From positions 206,048,640 through 206,112,639 of the forward strand of contig NC_090942.1 in the NCBI RefSeq assembly GCF_040807025.1: a DNA stretch of 64,000 nucleotides, in the 5' to 3' direction. Source of the DNA: Struthio camelus (taxonomy: Eukaryota; Chordata; Aves; Struthioniformes; Struthionidae). Below the pieces are notes generated by a model. The model ran no database searches. It was not told where the DNA came from and worked only from the letters and a program-made list of their open reading frames with translations. Position numbers and translations under genes: made by a program. Of this stretch, positions 27,401 through 38,400 are shown in pieces (positions within the stretch are counted from its first letter, which is position 1; every line of letters starts with the position of its first letter).

Positions 27401-28776
27401 TTCTGCTACCTGGCAATCATCGTCTTGGTTTTCAGTATCCTCTTCTCTAGCTGATATATGTTGTTCTTTTGCCTTACCTGTTTGTTTTAGTGCTACTGTG
27501 CAGCATTATGTTACACGCAGCTGATGTGAGAGATGCTTTAAAACGAAGTGTAATACTATCAACTGTACAGCCACTTCCAAATTCGGTAAATTGCGGGCAG
27601 GTTAATTGAATGTCTACAGTCTGATAAACATTTAAAGATACGCTTTTTGTGCATATAGGTTCCTAAAGGATTGCCATACTTTTCAGTGGACTTTGGTCTT
27701 CAAGGAGGATTTGCTCATGTCATTGAAGATCAACACAAGTTCCCTCATTATTTTGGAAAGGTATTGTGATGTAAAAGATGAATTTGGGAATGATTCTCTG
27801 TTTTGTAAAATTTAAGTAGTTAAATGAAATGCTGCCAGAATGGAGTCACTTTGATGTGCCGTATCAGAGTGTTTTAGATGGCTTTTTTTGATAAGTCATT
27901 ATAAGTTAGCTTGTAAGGGAACAGTTGTTTGTTTTTTCTTTTTTCTTTCTTTTCTTTTTTTTCTTTTTTGCCTGGGTGATACTCAGAATGTGATTCTAGA
28001 GGAACTCTACGTGTTTAACATATAGTTTGATAGATGGGAAACACTTGCGTCTATTTATAGGCACACTTACTCTAATTGTATAATTTAGGATGTATACACA
28101 CACAGACTCGTAGACAGCTCCTAGTGCAATGTGTATGTGGTTAAATGACTCTATTGTTACAGAATGTGCTATATAAAGGATGAGCTGCAATAAAATCTTC
28201 ATTTCTTTATTATGACACGTCAGTAATTTATTGGAAGAGACAATATTGCAAAAATGGTAGGAAGGACTGGGGAGTAATAGAACTTATTACAAGTAGAGTT
28301 AAGAGCCAAGTAAATAGCACTTGCTTTTTTTGTGACCTTTTCTCTTTTTAGTCACAAATGTAGTAATATAGCAACAGTCTTGCAATGCGTTGCTGTGCTG
28401 TACTTAAGAGAATTTTGCTGAAGCAGCCATCTAACAAGATAGTTTCTTCTTTCTACAGTTCTTATTTTTGGTATATTTTTCCAGAATTTCCAATTTTAAC
28501 AGCTAGCACTTAAAACAGTAATAAAATAATCCTATGATTTGAAAATATTTATTCCTCTATTTTTATGACAAAATAGCATTAAGTAATATGGTAATTTGGC
28601 ATTTATCACTATTTATTTTTGTTCTACTTGCAAAGGAAATCATTGGTGGCATGCTGGACTTGGAACCGAGGCTCTGGAGAAAAGGAATCAGGCAGAACTT
28701 TGAGGATCAGAGAAAGAAAGTGTTGCAGTTTGCACAGTGGTGGAAACCATATGACTTTACCAAAAGTAAAGAATGA
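303..28776 (+). CDS. CWF19L2: CWF19-like protein 2, C-terminal part (7 exons, 5' end outside window)
   Basis: This is the 3' part of CWF19L2, a nuclear protein of the Cwf19/Drn1 family that joins the late, intron-lariat spliceosome and is linked to lariat debranching and turnover. Exons 303-440, 10367-10579, 11686-11802, 15981-16136, 17755-17835, 27659-27760 and 28636-28776 splice with GT-AG introns into one open frame of 315 residues plus TGA. Local residues 1-75 hold the conserved linker with FMRMASK and [10 protein letters not shown]. The CwfJ C-terminal domain 1 (HIT-like) follows, with the CPYC zinc-type motif at about 97-100 and [11 protein letters not shown] at about 131-141. CwfJ domain 2 then runs to the end ([40 protein letters not shown]). 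From memory the human protein is near 890 residues, so about two thirds is missing upstream. Every intron here is phase 0. I see no frameshift or stop, so the gene looks functional. The identity is recognised, not searched. Confidence 0.96.
1861..2200 (-). repeat. CR1 LINE 3' fragment, antisense
   Basis: The + strand opens with CACAGAATCACAGAATGG, the reverse complement of the tandem ATTCTGTG end of CR1. It continues with the well-known CR1 tail (TTGGAAGGGACCTCTGGAG, TCTAGTCCAACCCCC, AAGTTTTTCCTCAGG). It is a typical 5'-truncated copy, so the element reads on the - strand. The inner boundary near 2200 is approximate. Confidence 0.93.
7520..7554. repeat. (GTT)n followed by T run
   Basis: Five GTT units run into about 18 T, inside the first long CWF19L2 intron. 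Confidence 0.95.
8464..8530 (+). ncRNA. Candidate pre-microRNA-like hairpin in a CWF19L2 intron
   Basis: Two 29-base arms (8464-8492 and 8502-8530) are reverse complements except for a two- or three-base internal mismatch, and they flank a 9-base AT-rich loop (ATTATTTTC). Past one mismatch the pairing continues four more bases each side (8459-8462 with 8532-8535). Overall length, loop size and the location in the sense strand of an intron fit an intronic microRNA precursor. I do not recognise it as a known microRNA. The very high pairing could instead mark a short palindromic insertion or a young inverted duplication. Confidence 0.4.
10367..10579 (+). CDS. CWF19L2: CWF19L2 exon, 71 codons, CPYC motif
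   Basis: The acceptor TTTTCAG ends at 10366 and the donor AAG|GTAAGA starts at 10580. The exon encodes [20 protein letters not shown], a charged helix-like stretch rich in E, R and K, then [21 protein letters not shown]. The CxxC pair and following His start the HIT-like CwfJ domain 1 and probably bind zinc. It is phase 0 at both ends. Confidence 0.95.
10580..11685 (+). other. CWF19L2 intron, 1.1 kb
   Basis: GT-AG intron, phase 0. AT-rich with no recognised element. Confidence 0.85.
11686..11802 (+). CDS. CWF19L2: CWF19L2 exon, 39 codons, HIT-like histidine motif
   Basis: The acceptor TTTATAG ends at 11685 and the donor CAG|GTCAGC starts at 11803. The exon encodes [20 protein letters not shown], then LQHH and a stretch ending DEDIWEEIQ. 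The GHC...QHH histidines correspond to the HIT-fold signature of CwfJ domain 1. Catalytic activity is not established for this family. It is phase 0 at both ends. Confidence 0.95.
11865..11886. repeat. A homopolymer, 22 bases
   Basis: Uninterrupted A run 63 bases after the CWF19L2 exon ending at 11802. No retroposed sequence was recognised in front of it. Confidence 0.95.
14925..15350. other. GC-rich block inside a CWF19L2 intron
   Basis: About 425 bases of clearly higher G+C with several CpGs stand in an AT-rich intron. Short direct motifs such as GGTCAGGATCAGCC recur loosely. No open frame has recognisable domains and no splice-compatible exon is evident. It may be an unclassified interspersed repeat or a small regulatory island. 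Confidence 0.45.
15981..16136 (+). CDS. CWF19L2: CWF19L2 exon, 52 codons
   Basis: The acceptor TTTAAACAG ends at 15980 and the donor AAG|GTATAT starts at 16137. The exon encodes [20 protein letters not shown], then a strand and helix region with [20 protein letters not shown] and ends GDMAPIYFK. The [10 protein letters not shown] segment is a hallmark of CwfJ proteins and closes domain 1. It is phase 0 at both ends. Confidence 0.95.
16137..17754 (+). other. CWF19L2 intron, 1.6 kb
   Basis: GT-AG intron, phase 0. The only clear element is an 18-base A run at 17446-17463. Confidence 0.85.
17446..17463. repeat. A homopolymer, 18 bases
   Basis: Uninterrupted A run in a CWF19L2 intron. Confidence 0.95.
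17755..17835 (+). CDS. CWF19L2: CWF19L2 exon, 27 codons
   Basis: The acceptor TTTTACAG ends at 17754 and the donor TCT|GTAAGT starts at 17836. The exon encodes [20 protein letters not shown] and then SKDVRKS, the start of CwfJ domain 2. It is the smallest coding exon here and is phase 0 at both ends, so skipping it would keep the frame. Confidence 0.95.
18247..18263. repeat. T homopolymer, 17 bases
   Basis: Uninterrupted T run in a CWF19L2 intron. Confidence 0.95.
18680..19035 (+). repeat. Degraded CR1/L3-like LINE fragment
   Basis: The order of segments follows the end of a CR1-type ORF2: CTAGTGAGGCCGCGGCTG, a degenerate cluster resembling the 'long open frame to 3' end' region (ATTTTTTTGGACACTACATT), then AGGGATATGATTACAATTTTC and CAAAGGATTGC. 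It is much mutated, with no intact frame, and the limits are approximate. Confidence 0.7.
22915..23650 (+). repeat. CR1 LINE reverse-transcriptase fragment, broken
   Basis: Conceptual translation across frames gives CR1 ORF2 landmarks: [43 protein letters not shown], and a final segment CNIFINGLH. Stops and frameshifts break it (for example in the frame after GKKEDPGN). Sense relative to CWF19L2 and certainly non-functional. Confidence 0.88.
27659..27760 (+). CDS. CWF19L2: CWF19L2 exon, 34 codons
   Basis: The acceptor GCATATAG ends at 27658 and the donor AAG|GTATTG starts at 27761. The exon encodes [20 protein letters not shown] and then [14 protein letters not shown], a nearly invariant part of CwfJ domain 2. 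It follows a 9.8-kb intron and is phase 0 at both ends. Confidence 0.96.
27761..28635 (+). other. CWF19L2 last intron, 0.9 kb
   Basis: GT-AG intron, phase 0. It contains a polypyrimidine (CTTT-like) tract at 27928-27969 and nothing else recognised. Confidence 0.85.
27928..27969. repeat. Polypyrimidine CTTT-like tract
   Basis: About 40 bases of T with scattered C, 170 bases past a CWF19L2 exon. Confidence 0.9.
28636..28776 (+). CDS. CWF19L2: CWF19L2 last coding exon with stop, 46 codons
   Basis: The acceptor CTTGCAAAG ends at 28635. The exon encodes [20 protein letters not shown], then a basic helix and [15 protein letters not shown], followed by TGA at 28774-28776. The [12 protein letters not shown] tail is the usual C-terminus of CWF19L2, so the protein ends at the expected place. 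Confidence 0.96.
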   Translation, partial: EIIGGMLDLEPRLWRKGIRQNFEDQRKKVLQFAQWWKPYDFTKSKE

Positions 28777-29515
28777 GTACATCCAGTAATTGACTGGGTG
28801 AGGACTGAAAGCAAAAGCTGTCAAGGACTCCATAAGCCATACTTTATTTTAAAGGATATTTCCTGTGTTAAGTATAACACCAGTGTGTTAAGTATTGCTA
28901 GTAAGTATTTTAAAAGCTAAGAATATTGTTTAATTGCTGATTATCTGTTTCTGGTTTCTGCAAGCTTGACAAATTAGAAGTGTACGGCTTGTGTTTTATT
29001 TTCAACTGAGCCAAAAGACCAGTGTCCGTTTGGCTATTGGAATTCTTTAAAATGCCCTTCTGCTTTTGGAACTTTTAAAATCTTTGCAAATTAGTTTTTT
29101 CTTGTATTTAACACGGAGTTATTGCTTACTTATTGCAATGACATTTTGTAGAAAATGGTGTAAATTTTAAGAATATTTTAATTAATGTATTGTTGCAGAA
29201 GGAAGCCTTTATAGAAAATCATTTTCTGTTTTTGCATTCTTGTGGTGTTTTTTTAAGTTGAGGTCATTACAGCAATATAAACCTTCAAATGTGACATGGT
29301 TGATAAATCTTCTGCTGGCCCCCTGCACAAGATTTGATGTAGTTTTCTATACTTTCTTTTAATATGAAGTTTTATTTTCAAACTGAGTTGTTGCACAAAG
29401 GATAATGAGACAGACTTACATGCACAAAGATTTTTTTGACAAGGTCCACAGCTGATGGCAAACATGAACTTTAATGGTGAAAGTTATTTTTGATGAAAAT
29501 AAAAAAAAAATGAAA
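28777..29515 (+). other. CWF19L2: CWF19L2 3' UTR (probable)
   Basis: This AT-rich, non-coding stretch follows the CWF19L2 stop. No AATAAA occurs in its first 700 bases. Weaker candidates are AATATA near 29274 and GATAAA near 29301. A clear AATAAA lies at 29498-29503, inside an A-rich run that could itself be genomic. The true end is therefore uncertain. Confidence 0.4.
29498..29503 (+). promoter_or_regulatory. Candidate polyadenylation signal for CWF19L2
   Basis: AATAAA on the + strand, 722 bases after the CWF19L2 stop and directly followed by an A run. It is the first canonical hexamer after the stop, but the expected GT-rich downstream element is not evident, so confidence is low. Confidence 0.3.
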
Positions 29516-32500
29516 GGGGGAGGGCAGAGGGAGCTTAAAGGAAAAGCACTCCCTAGTGGCCACCCAGGAAGAGAATCATCACGGGGATCTCCCCAGATTA
29601 GTGTTCTCCCTTGGTTGTCCTCTCCAGTGCGGGAGGTGGTCCCCCATAATACTTTTCCAGTAGTAAATATATAGTTTTTATTGGGACCCACTCAAACTCC
29701 CAAGTGGTTGCTCCTGCTTATGGTAGCAGTAGTGCTGACTGGAACACACTTTGACCAGGGGCAGGTTTTTCACGCTAGTTGGTTGTTAAGCATTATGCAT
29801 GGATATCACTGGGAAATGCTTGTCAGCTGTCTGAATGACTATTATCTACCATATTATTCACGAGGTCTTGTTCTTCCTCTTGTGTAAAAGCTACAAAAGA
29901 GAGGGTAGGAAAGGGTGAGGGGAAGAAAGGGTGGTTTTTGCACCAGAGGCAATCACTTCCTACGGGAAATATGACAAAGCAAATCCCAGGCTTTGCAAGT
30001 GCAGAACTGGGAGAACAGGACCAGAAAAAGGACAAGGGCAGAAATATATGCAAAATGTCCTCCAGGTACATTAGGGAAAGGGTGCAAACTTGCAAGCAAA
30101 AGACTGCAGTGTTTTGGGGAAAGGCTTCAGAACGGCAAATGGAAGGCCTTTAGATTTTACAAGGGTTAAGACACTGTGCAATGTTGTCACAACGAGCTTC
30201 CAGCTTTTTTCCTACTGAGCCATCTGCCTGCACAGCTCTGCCAATTGTGAACTCAAATCAAGAGATGGATCACTAAATATAGGGTTGAAAAAGTGTTAAT
30301 TTCTTGTCCCATAGTATTCTGCAACTTCCTTGAAGAGCTAGGCCATTTTTCTGTCATACCTGAAGCTTTTTTTTCCCCCTCCTTTCTGCCCAATGGGTCT
30401 AGTGCAGGTAGAAATCTACTGTGTTGTGAATTATTTTCTGCTGGATCTTTGTAAATCTGTTTCACTGCTAGGAAAATAACTTAAAATTAAGCTGCCATGA
30501 TCATTTTAGTCATTTAATGTCTGTTTCATACTGTATGCAAGCCAAAGGTATAAGGGCCAGTTCCACTATTCTGCAGTTGATTGTGATTTTTAAGCTACTA
30601 CAGCAAATAGGTTATGAAATAGTAGCTGCATTGCTTAGAACGTGGTAAAGCCAAAGCAAATTTAGGTCAAGTGCAACCTTTGTTACTATAAAGCATGACT
30701 AAAGATTGCATTTCGTCTGAAAGCGTGTGTTGCCTTTGGTCTCATCCGCTGCCTTGGAGGATAGCCACAAAGCGGCAGAAGTAATTGTCTGTACGGGCAT
30801 GGAAAAATCTTTTCCTAGCACTGTACTGGGGGTATGTTTTTTCTAAATAATGTCACTTCTGCCCAATATCTGCCTTTCTCAAGGGAAAATGTGTGTTTAA
30901 CAAAGTGTGTTTAACAAATGTGTGTTTAACCTGTACATAGAAAAGTCTTCCTCCTTGACTCATGGTCTTTGCATATTTTATTATTCCGGTTTTAGCAAAG
31001 CTGCTAATCTTTGGGCAAGAAAAGACTCTGAAATATCTGAGTGAAGTGGCTTAAGCTAATATTTTTCACAATAGGAGACAGTGTGCTTACCATATGCACT
31101 GGGAAGAGTATCCTGTTCTAATTGATTGCATTCATATCTTCAAGTTAAGCTGTTGCTCTTCATAAATAGCTCTAAATATTCTTGAGGCCTTGAGGGTGAA
31201 CAAAGCTTGTTAGGGCACTTATGTGGAAGGCATGGGACACTTAGACTTCAGTTCTTGCTCCTATAAATATTAAAATATTTTAAATGGACCTTTTTCCATC
31301 AGGAAGGATACCCAATAGCTGAGTGGTTTGGGCAGTAGGAGGTGCAATAGGTAAATTCTGATCTCTTTAGGGAGAACAGGGATCTGCACCTGGATTTTTT
31401 ACATTGCTATAAATGTGTTCCTATTTACTCTTGGGTGCAACTGGGGGAAAAAGGGGAACTTCCCCCTTCAAGTAAATCATTATACACACTGAGCAGAAAG
31501 GGAGTAACGTGTATCACTAGTAAGAAGTGTGTTCTTATTTACACACTGTAAATTCAGTGTGTGCCTGCTATCATGTCAGCTTTTTTTTTTGAAGTAAGGT
31601 TACTCCCCTACTTTGTATTTTCTTGCTGCATGTAAGAGATTGCATCCTCTCAGCTACGTTCCAGTTTTTTCAGCGATTTCAGGGAGAACAGTGCTGCACC
31701 AGCACAGCACCATTACCACTGCTTGATCAAGCACGGGGTGAGGTCTGGGCAAGAGCTCAAACACCAGAGCTTTGTGCTTAGTTATGTTTGTTATTAGGCT
31801 CTTTACAGAGGATGGATGACACAGTCAAGCAGATCTTCACAGTCAAGCTGGTTCTGACTTTGTTGCCTTGAAGATTTCCAGCCTGGGTTTGTCTTGGGGA
31901 AAGCAAGCTTAGCAGGCCCCTGTTGAGATGTTCACTTCCTTCATTTTCTTATGCTATACTATTCAACCTGATGTTCCCCAGGCCTGCGTGGTTGCTCTAG
32001 AATGCTACCTGGAGCATGAGGCAATCGTCTTCACAGTAAGGACTCACCTTTTGAGGTTATTACTTTTGGTCAAATTGAAGGTAAGGCATCTTGGGTTTTT
32101 ACCACACCATGAATTTGTAGCAAACGATTAGCTCAAAACATGGTGCTCAAAAGCTGCTTTGGTGTGGTTATCCTTCTGCATAACCATAATGGTTCGTTGA
32201 TGGCAAGGTGATTGCCTGAGATCATCCAGTGTAAGAAACTGTGGGTAAACTCAGCTCAGAGGGAACACAGGTTTTGTTTTGTGTTCTTTCTTTCTTAGTT
32301 GCCAGTGTTCTTCCAGATAGGTAGTTCTCATATATGTTCATATTCCACTTGTCTTTCCCTTCTTCTCTTGTGTTTTCCATTGGACTAAGGCTATAAGATC
32401 ATGCATTTGGTGTGATTTTGGTGCAACAGTAGCAGACTGTTGCTTTGTACTTATTAAAATACCTGAAAGGGTACAAGGTGAATTTTTATTGCTTTGCAAG

Positions 32501-34924
32501 GAAATGAATAATAGCAGCATTCAATATTAGGTCTGTTTGGACTCATTTTTTCTGTTTGTTTATGAATCCAAAGAATGAGTTACTCCCAGAATAATACTTG
32601 AGTGTAATTTAGTGGAAAGTAATGCATTGAGTTCAACCTAGTACTTTTAAGTTTAATACAAGTCCTTATTGGAAAATAGCATGTTAAAATTAATACCTCT
32701 CAGGGCTGGAGACACCAATGTCTTGCAATCTAGGAAATAAGTAGCATTTTGATGTGTCTGTTAAGGTTCTGTCATTGGTGTGCGTTTCTTTAGCAATTTC
32801 CTACCTTCTGCATCTATATTTTAATAATTAAAGCCTGTTTTCTGCTTCTCATCCCAGCTAGACTGCTGGATGAGCAGATGCCGAGCTGCATAGGCTGATA
32901 TGCTCTTACTTTAAGCATAGCTTTTTTGGAAGTATTTTACTCAAGGTCCTAGTTGTAAATGTCCTTTCTAACCCTTACAAATCAAGATAGGATAGACTTT
33001 AGAAATCTAACTTTGCTAGGAGCATGGTTCTCATGTGCATATTGATGTAGTTTTGTGGTGATGTATCATTTTCCAGATGTTGCTTTTTTATGTAGTTAAA
33101 ATGGGAAGAAAGGATAACATGCTTCTGTTCAAGAAAATACTGCTGCAATACCTATATAGAATATAGGTCTTCAGATCAGTCTTCGTCTTTCTGGTGAACT
33201 AAGCACAACAGCCCAGCTGTATCTCGGTTTATTTTGAAGCTAATGATAATGTGCCCATGAAGTACTAGAATTATGTACTGGCTGTAAATGCTTTAAAACT
33301 GCGTAATTGCAGGTCATCTTTAACTGCAAGTGTTCTTACCCTACCCGTCGTCCTGTCTCCCAGATGTGACCTGAGCAAGGTACACGGAAAGCCCCTTGGC
33401 ACATCACGCAACACAAAACTACCTTGTCACTTACATCAGGGAAAGTACAACTTGACCACTGGGTCACTCATTTATCTGGAATGACAGATAGGTATAGTTT
33501 ATCCTGTGTTGAGACAGGCCTAGATGCCTTCTCAAGGTTCCTGTAAGCTCTTTTCTGAGATTAAGATCATCTTGTTGTAGGACAAGATACAAACAGCTAA
33601 CAGAGCTGATCTATTAAATATGGTACAAATACTCAATTATCACTGTGCAACTGCTCCATTGGTGTTGTCACAGATTTACAAGGTTTTGTTCAGGGATGCA
33701 AACTGATCTTTGTGTGACTAGATGCTTTTTATAGCCAGGCCTAGACACATGCTTTATAGCTATTGGAGAGCATTATAGCTCTTCCAGCTGCCAGGTCCTG
33801 CCCTTTTGTGTAGAGCAACTTTTTGGTTTAGTGACCCCAGCAATAAGTCCAAGTTTTGCTGAGAAGTTACATGTGAGGAGGAGGAAGAGAACTGGTGGTA
33901 ATACTGGGTGCAATAGTGTCTGCAATAGGAACTGAGAATGTAGAGGTCATTTAGAATTCATGTGGGCAACTTCAATCAAAAAGGTTGATTTTCTGCTGTT
34001 GTTGTGTGTTTCTGTACTTTCCTGACTGCTAGTGCAGGACTAGGACTGATTTCTTATCTAAGCTGCTCTTTCAGTAGGTAGATAGTCTCAGCAAGTACTT
34101 AGCAATACTTGCCAAGATTTAGGAACTATTTACTTAAGCTAATTTGGCCAGTTTGTACTGAATTACTGGGTCTTTCCCTAGGCCACTGTGTCCCTGGTTG
34201 ATAGTGGAGGTTTGCTACTGCAAATAAAGGTATAATCAGAATAAAAAGGTACAAAAACTGTCATGGCTACTTTTTGTCACAGTACTACTAACACTTCTGT
34301 TCTCCATCTGACTGTGCATTTCATGCCATATATTGATTAAATTTAGAGAACAACTGTTGAGAGATTTCTCTGATTTTACTAGAGCTGCATTGCGTTTTAC
34401 ACTATTAAGAAAATCAGAATCTATCCATTATCATGGGGAGGATGTAATTTTAATTTGTAATTCCTTGCATATGCTTTACTTGTTCAGGTACTTAATCTGA
34501 TAACACTGAATTTATGAAATATATTAAATGAACTTGGAGCCTTCATAATTTGTGTGCAGCATCCATAGAATCAGAAAAGAAGGACTGGGGAGGAGTTACA
34601 GTTATCTGGTTGGTCCCGAGACAATATCAGCTGCATTTGTGGCATTCCTAGATCTTTCTTCTTCTTTAAGGCCTCTGATGATGGAAAATTCTCAACCATC
34701 CTACGCAGTCTCTTTTGGTGATTTGCTGTTTTCATCATTAGGTATTTGTTTGTCTGATGTTTTGTTTTAGTTTTCCTTGAATTAAGTCCCATGTTTCTTG
34801 TCCTGTCTACTGCAGATATGGAAAACATCATTCCCTTTGTTCTTTGGAGCATACTGTTACATGTTTGAAGGCTGCAATTGAGTTGTCTTTATGAATTCTA
34901 TTCTTCAGGTTAAACTATGTCTCT
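29516..34924. other. Intergenic stretch after CWF19L2
   Basis: No gene recognised. It holds a CTCF-like site near 29547-29563 and the tandem repeat at 30889. A weak CR1-tail resemblance near 33510-33570 is too degraded to call. Confidence 0.6.
30889..30931. repeat. Short tandem repeat, about 14-15 base unit, three copies
   Basis: GTGTGTTTAACAAA is repeated almost exactly three times, the last copy diverging after TTTAAC. Confidence 0.9.
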
Positions 34925-35400
34925 AAGTCTCGACTAAGTCTCTATACTTCAAGAGAGATTTGATGTAATGAAAGTGTCTGGAGTGGCTGTGGCATCTCAC
35001 TGGGGTGTTAAAGGGTTGTTGCCATTCCTGGTAGAACAGTCTTCTATTTATTCTCCTTAATGCAGTGTTTGCCTTTTTCACAAGAGCATGTGACATATTG
35101 AAGCTCATGACCTCCTGCAATGTTCAGATCCTCTGCTGCTGCTAGTTAGCTGTTTCTTCTCACAGCTGAATATTTTTGCCCAAGTGTAGGTTCTTGTCTG
35201 TCTTGTACTTACTTTTCTAGACCATTTTTCTATTTTGCTGAGATTGTTTTGACTTCTAGTTCTGCTCTTAAATGAGTTTTTACAGTACCTTGAATCATCT
35301 GCAAAATTAAGCAGCATACTGCATTGTGCTGCCTAGAAATTGATCCTGCATCTGTGTACACCATGGCACTTGTGTAGGCAACTTTACCTGCTATCACTTC
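34925..35400 (-). repeat. Degraded CR1/L3-like LINE fragment, antisense
   Basis: On the - strand the reading LLNFADDSRYCKNSF contains an FADD box, the catalytic motif of reverse transcriptase, followed by NLSKIEKWSRK, which matches the usual spacing of the CR1 'D(K)LE(K)W' helix. The + strand shows the matching complement (ATCATCTGCAAAATTAAGCA). It is old and broken by stops. Confidence 0.7.
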
Positions 35401-35432
35401 CATTGTTGGTGGACTTGCTGCAACTTCTGATA

Positions 35433-35468
35433 CTGTTGCTCTTGCTGTGGCTGTTGCTCTTGCTGTGG
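35433..35468. repeat. Perfect tandem duplication of an 18-base unit
   Basis: CTGTTGCTCTTGCTGTGG occurs twice head to tail without mismatch, next to the antisense LINE fragment. Confidence 0.95.
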
Positions 35469-38400
35469 GCAGCACAAGTAGCAAAAGCAATTTAAAGGAG
35501 CCAGAAGCAGATAGCGTCTGGGAAAGGTGAGGGAGAGATGAACTTCATGATTGTGTTCTGGATTTCCATGGGGAAAAGTGGGCTGGGCATTAGGCATTCA
35601 AACAAGATCAAAGGTCCACCTTGTCTACAAGTGCATTGTGTGGTGGTGTTTTTTTTTTTTCTTGGTCCTAGAGCTCCAGGAGAGACTGAAGGTCAAATTC
35701 CAGTCCGACTTGTAAATAGTTCCACCATCTGGAATTTTACAAGATCAAAAGCTGAGGTGACGCATCTGTAATTCTTCAGCTGTATTTCTCCTATTAAAGA
35801 CTATCAGTAGATTTCAGCAGGTTTAGTATCCTCTAGAGTCTATCTCAGATGAGGCACATTCACCCTCATTGCAAAGCAACACCTGTTTGGTTTTTCACTG
35901 TTGCTGTTCTTGAACAAACGATGCTTACTGTTCTGGAAACGGGAAGAAGACTTTTGTACATGCTACAGGTGAGATTTAGCTCCATATTAAAAGACTCCAT
36001 TTTATGTGTCCACATGTGGCTGGCACGTCTCAGTTCCCATAATGGTGTTGGCCTAATCAATAAAGGTAGTGGGACCTTTCTTCTTACCTGTATGTTGGTT
36101 GGCCTGATTGGTTAATTGAATCATTCGCTAGAGTCTAGAGACTATATTGGTTAGGGATCGATACCTACTGTTATTACTTTCATAGGTAGAAAAAATCTTA
36201 ATAGGACAAATTTCTGACTCCTTACGCTTCCCCAAGACTCCATTTGCTTCAGTTGATCACATGCTTCCTTTAAGTGATCTTTATCTGTCAACAGCATTTT
36301 TAAAATGATTTATGAATGCACAGTTCTTATGTTTAGCTTCTTTGGAAAGATTCCAAATGAAAGCTTGTGGGACATAAGGCACAGCGGCTACGTAAACTGC
36401 TTTCTGTGGTAATTATGTTGTCTTCCTCTCCGCTAATGAAAAACATGTTCAGTCTTGCAATTAAACTGAAATGTTATCTTTTCTTTAGTATATTTTTATA
36501 CAATCAAACAGAGGAATACAGGTGGATGAGAACAGTAATTTGATTATGATGTATTAAATATTTAGTACTAAAAAGGCATTTGTGAATGAGTTCGTATCTA
36601 ACACAACAGCAGTGCAAGGAAGCCTGAATCCTCCTTGAATGAGGAGGAGAGGGCAGGGGGGTTGTAAGGACTCCAATTTGCTGTGTTACCTTTCTCTGTC
36701 CATAGGAGAGTTGCGTGATGGATCCCTTAGTATTCCTAGGGAGTGAGTTTGCTGACCAGTGAGGATGCTCACTTCTCCAACCCGTCTTCTAGCCTATTCA
36801 TTTATCATGTTTGGTTTCTGTGAATTGCTGTGATTTAAATGTATTAATACTTACTTTTAAGGTCTCAAGGGATGGGAAAGTGTAAGAAGACACTATCTTC
36901 TAAACTAAAAAGAATGGTCTAGTTTGTGAAGTGTTTGGCCATCTTGTGGCAGAATCTTGGCTTTATTTGCATGAAGCATCAGTGGAAATAAAACTGTGGA
37001 AGAAATAAATTTGCTTCCTTTGCATTTCCATTGGCACATGCAACCTTAGTCTGCAAGGGTTCTACATGAAGCAGCAGAATGAGCAGAACAGAAATTGGTA
37101 TCTGACATCTTTACTTTGAAGGAACTCTGAGGACTCTCTGAAGAAAAGAGTATTTTTTTTTTTTCTCTGAGAAGATAACTGGCTGGAAGCTACCCTGAAG
37201 GTCCGTTTGCAGTCAATGCAGATTTAACTTAATGCCAGATATTAGAAAAGGACGGTAATCAAAGGAAATAGCTAATTCCCCAAAGGAGTACACTGGAGAT
37301 CAGTGTGCTCTCCACTGGAGCACACTTGCTGCTGCAACCTGTTTGCCACCTGAATGTCCTGCCTGGTGAGGATTCCTAAAGTAACGAGTCAGGACCAGAG
37401 CTAAAATTGAATAGCGTTCATTTATTTTCTTTCTGTACCTGCACTTCCAGTTCTTTATTAAAATTGGTGCTTGGCTGCAATAAACATAGCTTATTCTTTT
37501 CCTCATTGTTGTCTAGTGATTGTGGTTTCAGTAACTAGATTACGCAGTCTTTTCCTGTGGGAACAGCCACATATTTATTGACCTGACTGACATACTCTTG
37601 GGATGTCTACAGCAAAAACAATTTTTTTGGTGCTGTAAAATTCTGTGCTTCCCATGAAGCTGGAAAGGGCTGCTAACTCTGAGCTACCACTGGTCTCCTT
37701 AGAGATGCAAGTAGGTACCTCTTTCCTACTGGTCTCGCTGGGCTTTTGACTATGAATATACTGACTCATACCTTTTGCTGGAGATGACTGGATCATCTGT
37801 GTGTCCCTAGCACCATATTAAGTGTATTCCTGAAGTACTACCCAATATATACAGGAATTATGACTCTGCTGGTAAACATAACCTTGCATCTTGTGTAATT
37901 TGAAGTGCCCAACGATATTTGAGAACTCTGCATTGGCCTGGAAGACAAACGAGAGTGCCTGTGGGAGAGTTGTGCCCCTCTGGAGCAGAAGCTGGAGGCC
38001 AGATGGTACTCAGCTTGAAAGATGCAACCTAAGATGCATATCCATGTTGCAAATACATAGCCTCCTATAATCCAGCCAGTTAACACTGCCAATAGTTGCA
38101 GCTTCCTTCATTTGCTTAGGAACTCACTTGTCTGATGGTCAAAAACCATCTTTGGATTTCCAGACAAATATTTGTTCCTGATCATCATTGCAGCTTCGTG
38201 TATTTTTTTGAGTTAAATTACTTTTTTTGAGCATGAATGTCCTGACCTGTGTTTCGGACACAATCCCACTTCTACAGTGGCATTAATATTACCTTTTAAA
38301 AGAAATAACTTTCCTGATGCATCTTAAGATTGTACTTAAGTTAGCCAGGTTTTTTCTACTTGTATCATTGCAACTAGTAAGATAGAGGAGACATGCCTTA

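Larger units (their letters stand above)
17836..27658 (+). other. CWF19L2 intron, 9.8 kb
   Basis: GT-AG intron, phase 0. It carries a T run at 18247-18263 and two sense-oriented CR1 fragments (18680-19035 and 22915-23650). A purine-rich stretch at 19700-20420 resembles no family I know. No further exon was recognised. Confidence 0.85.
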
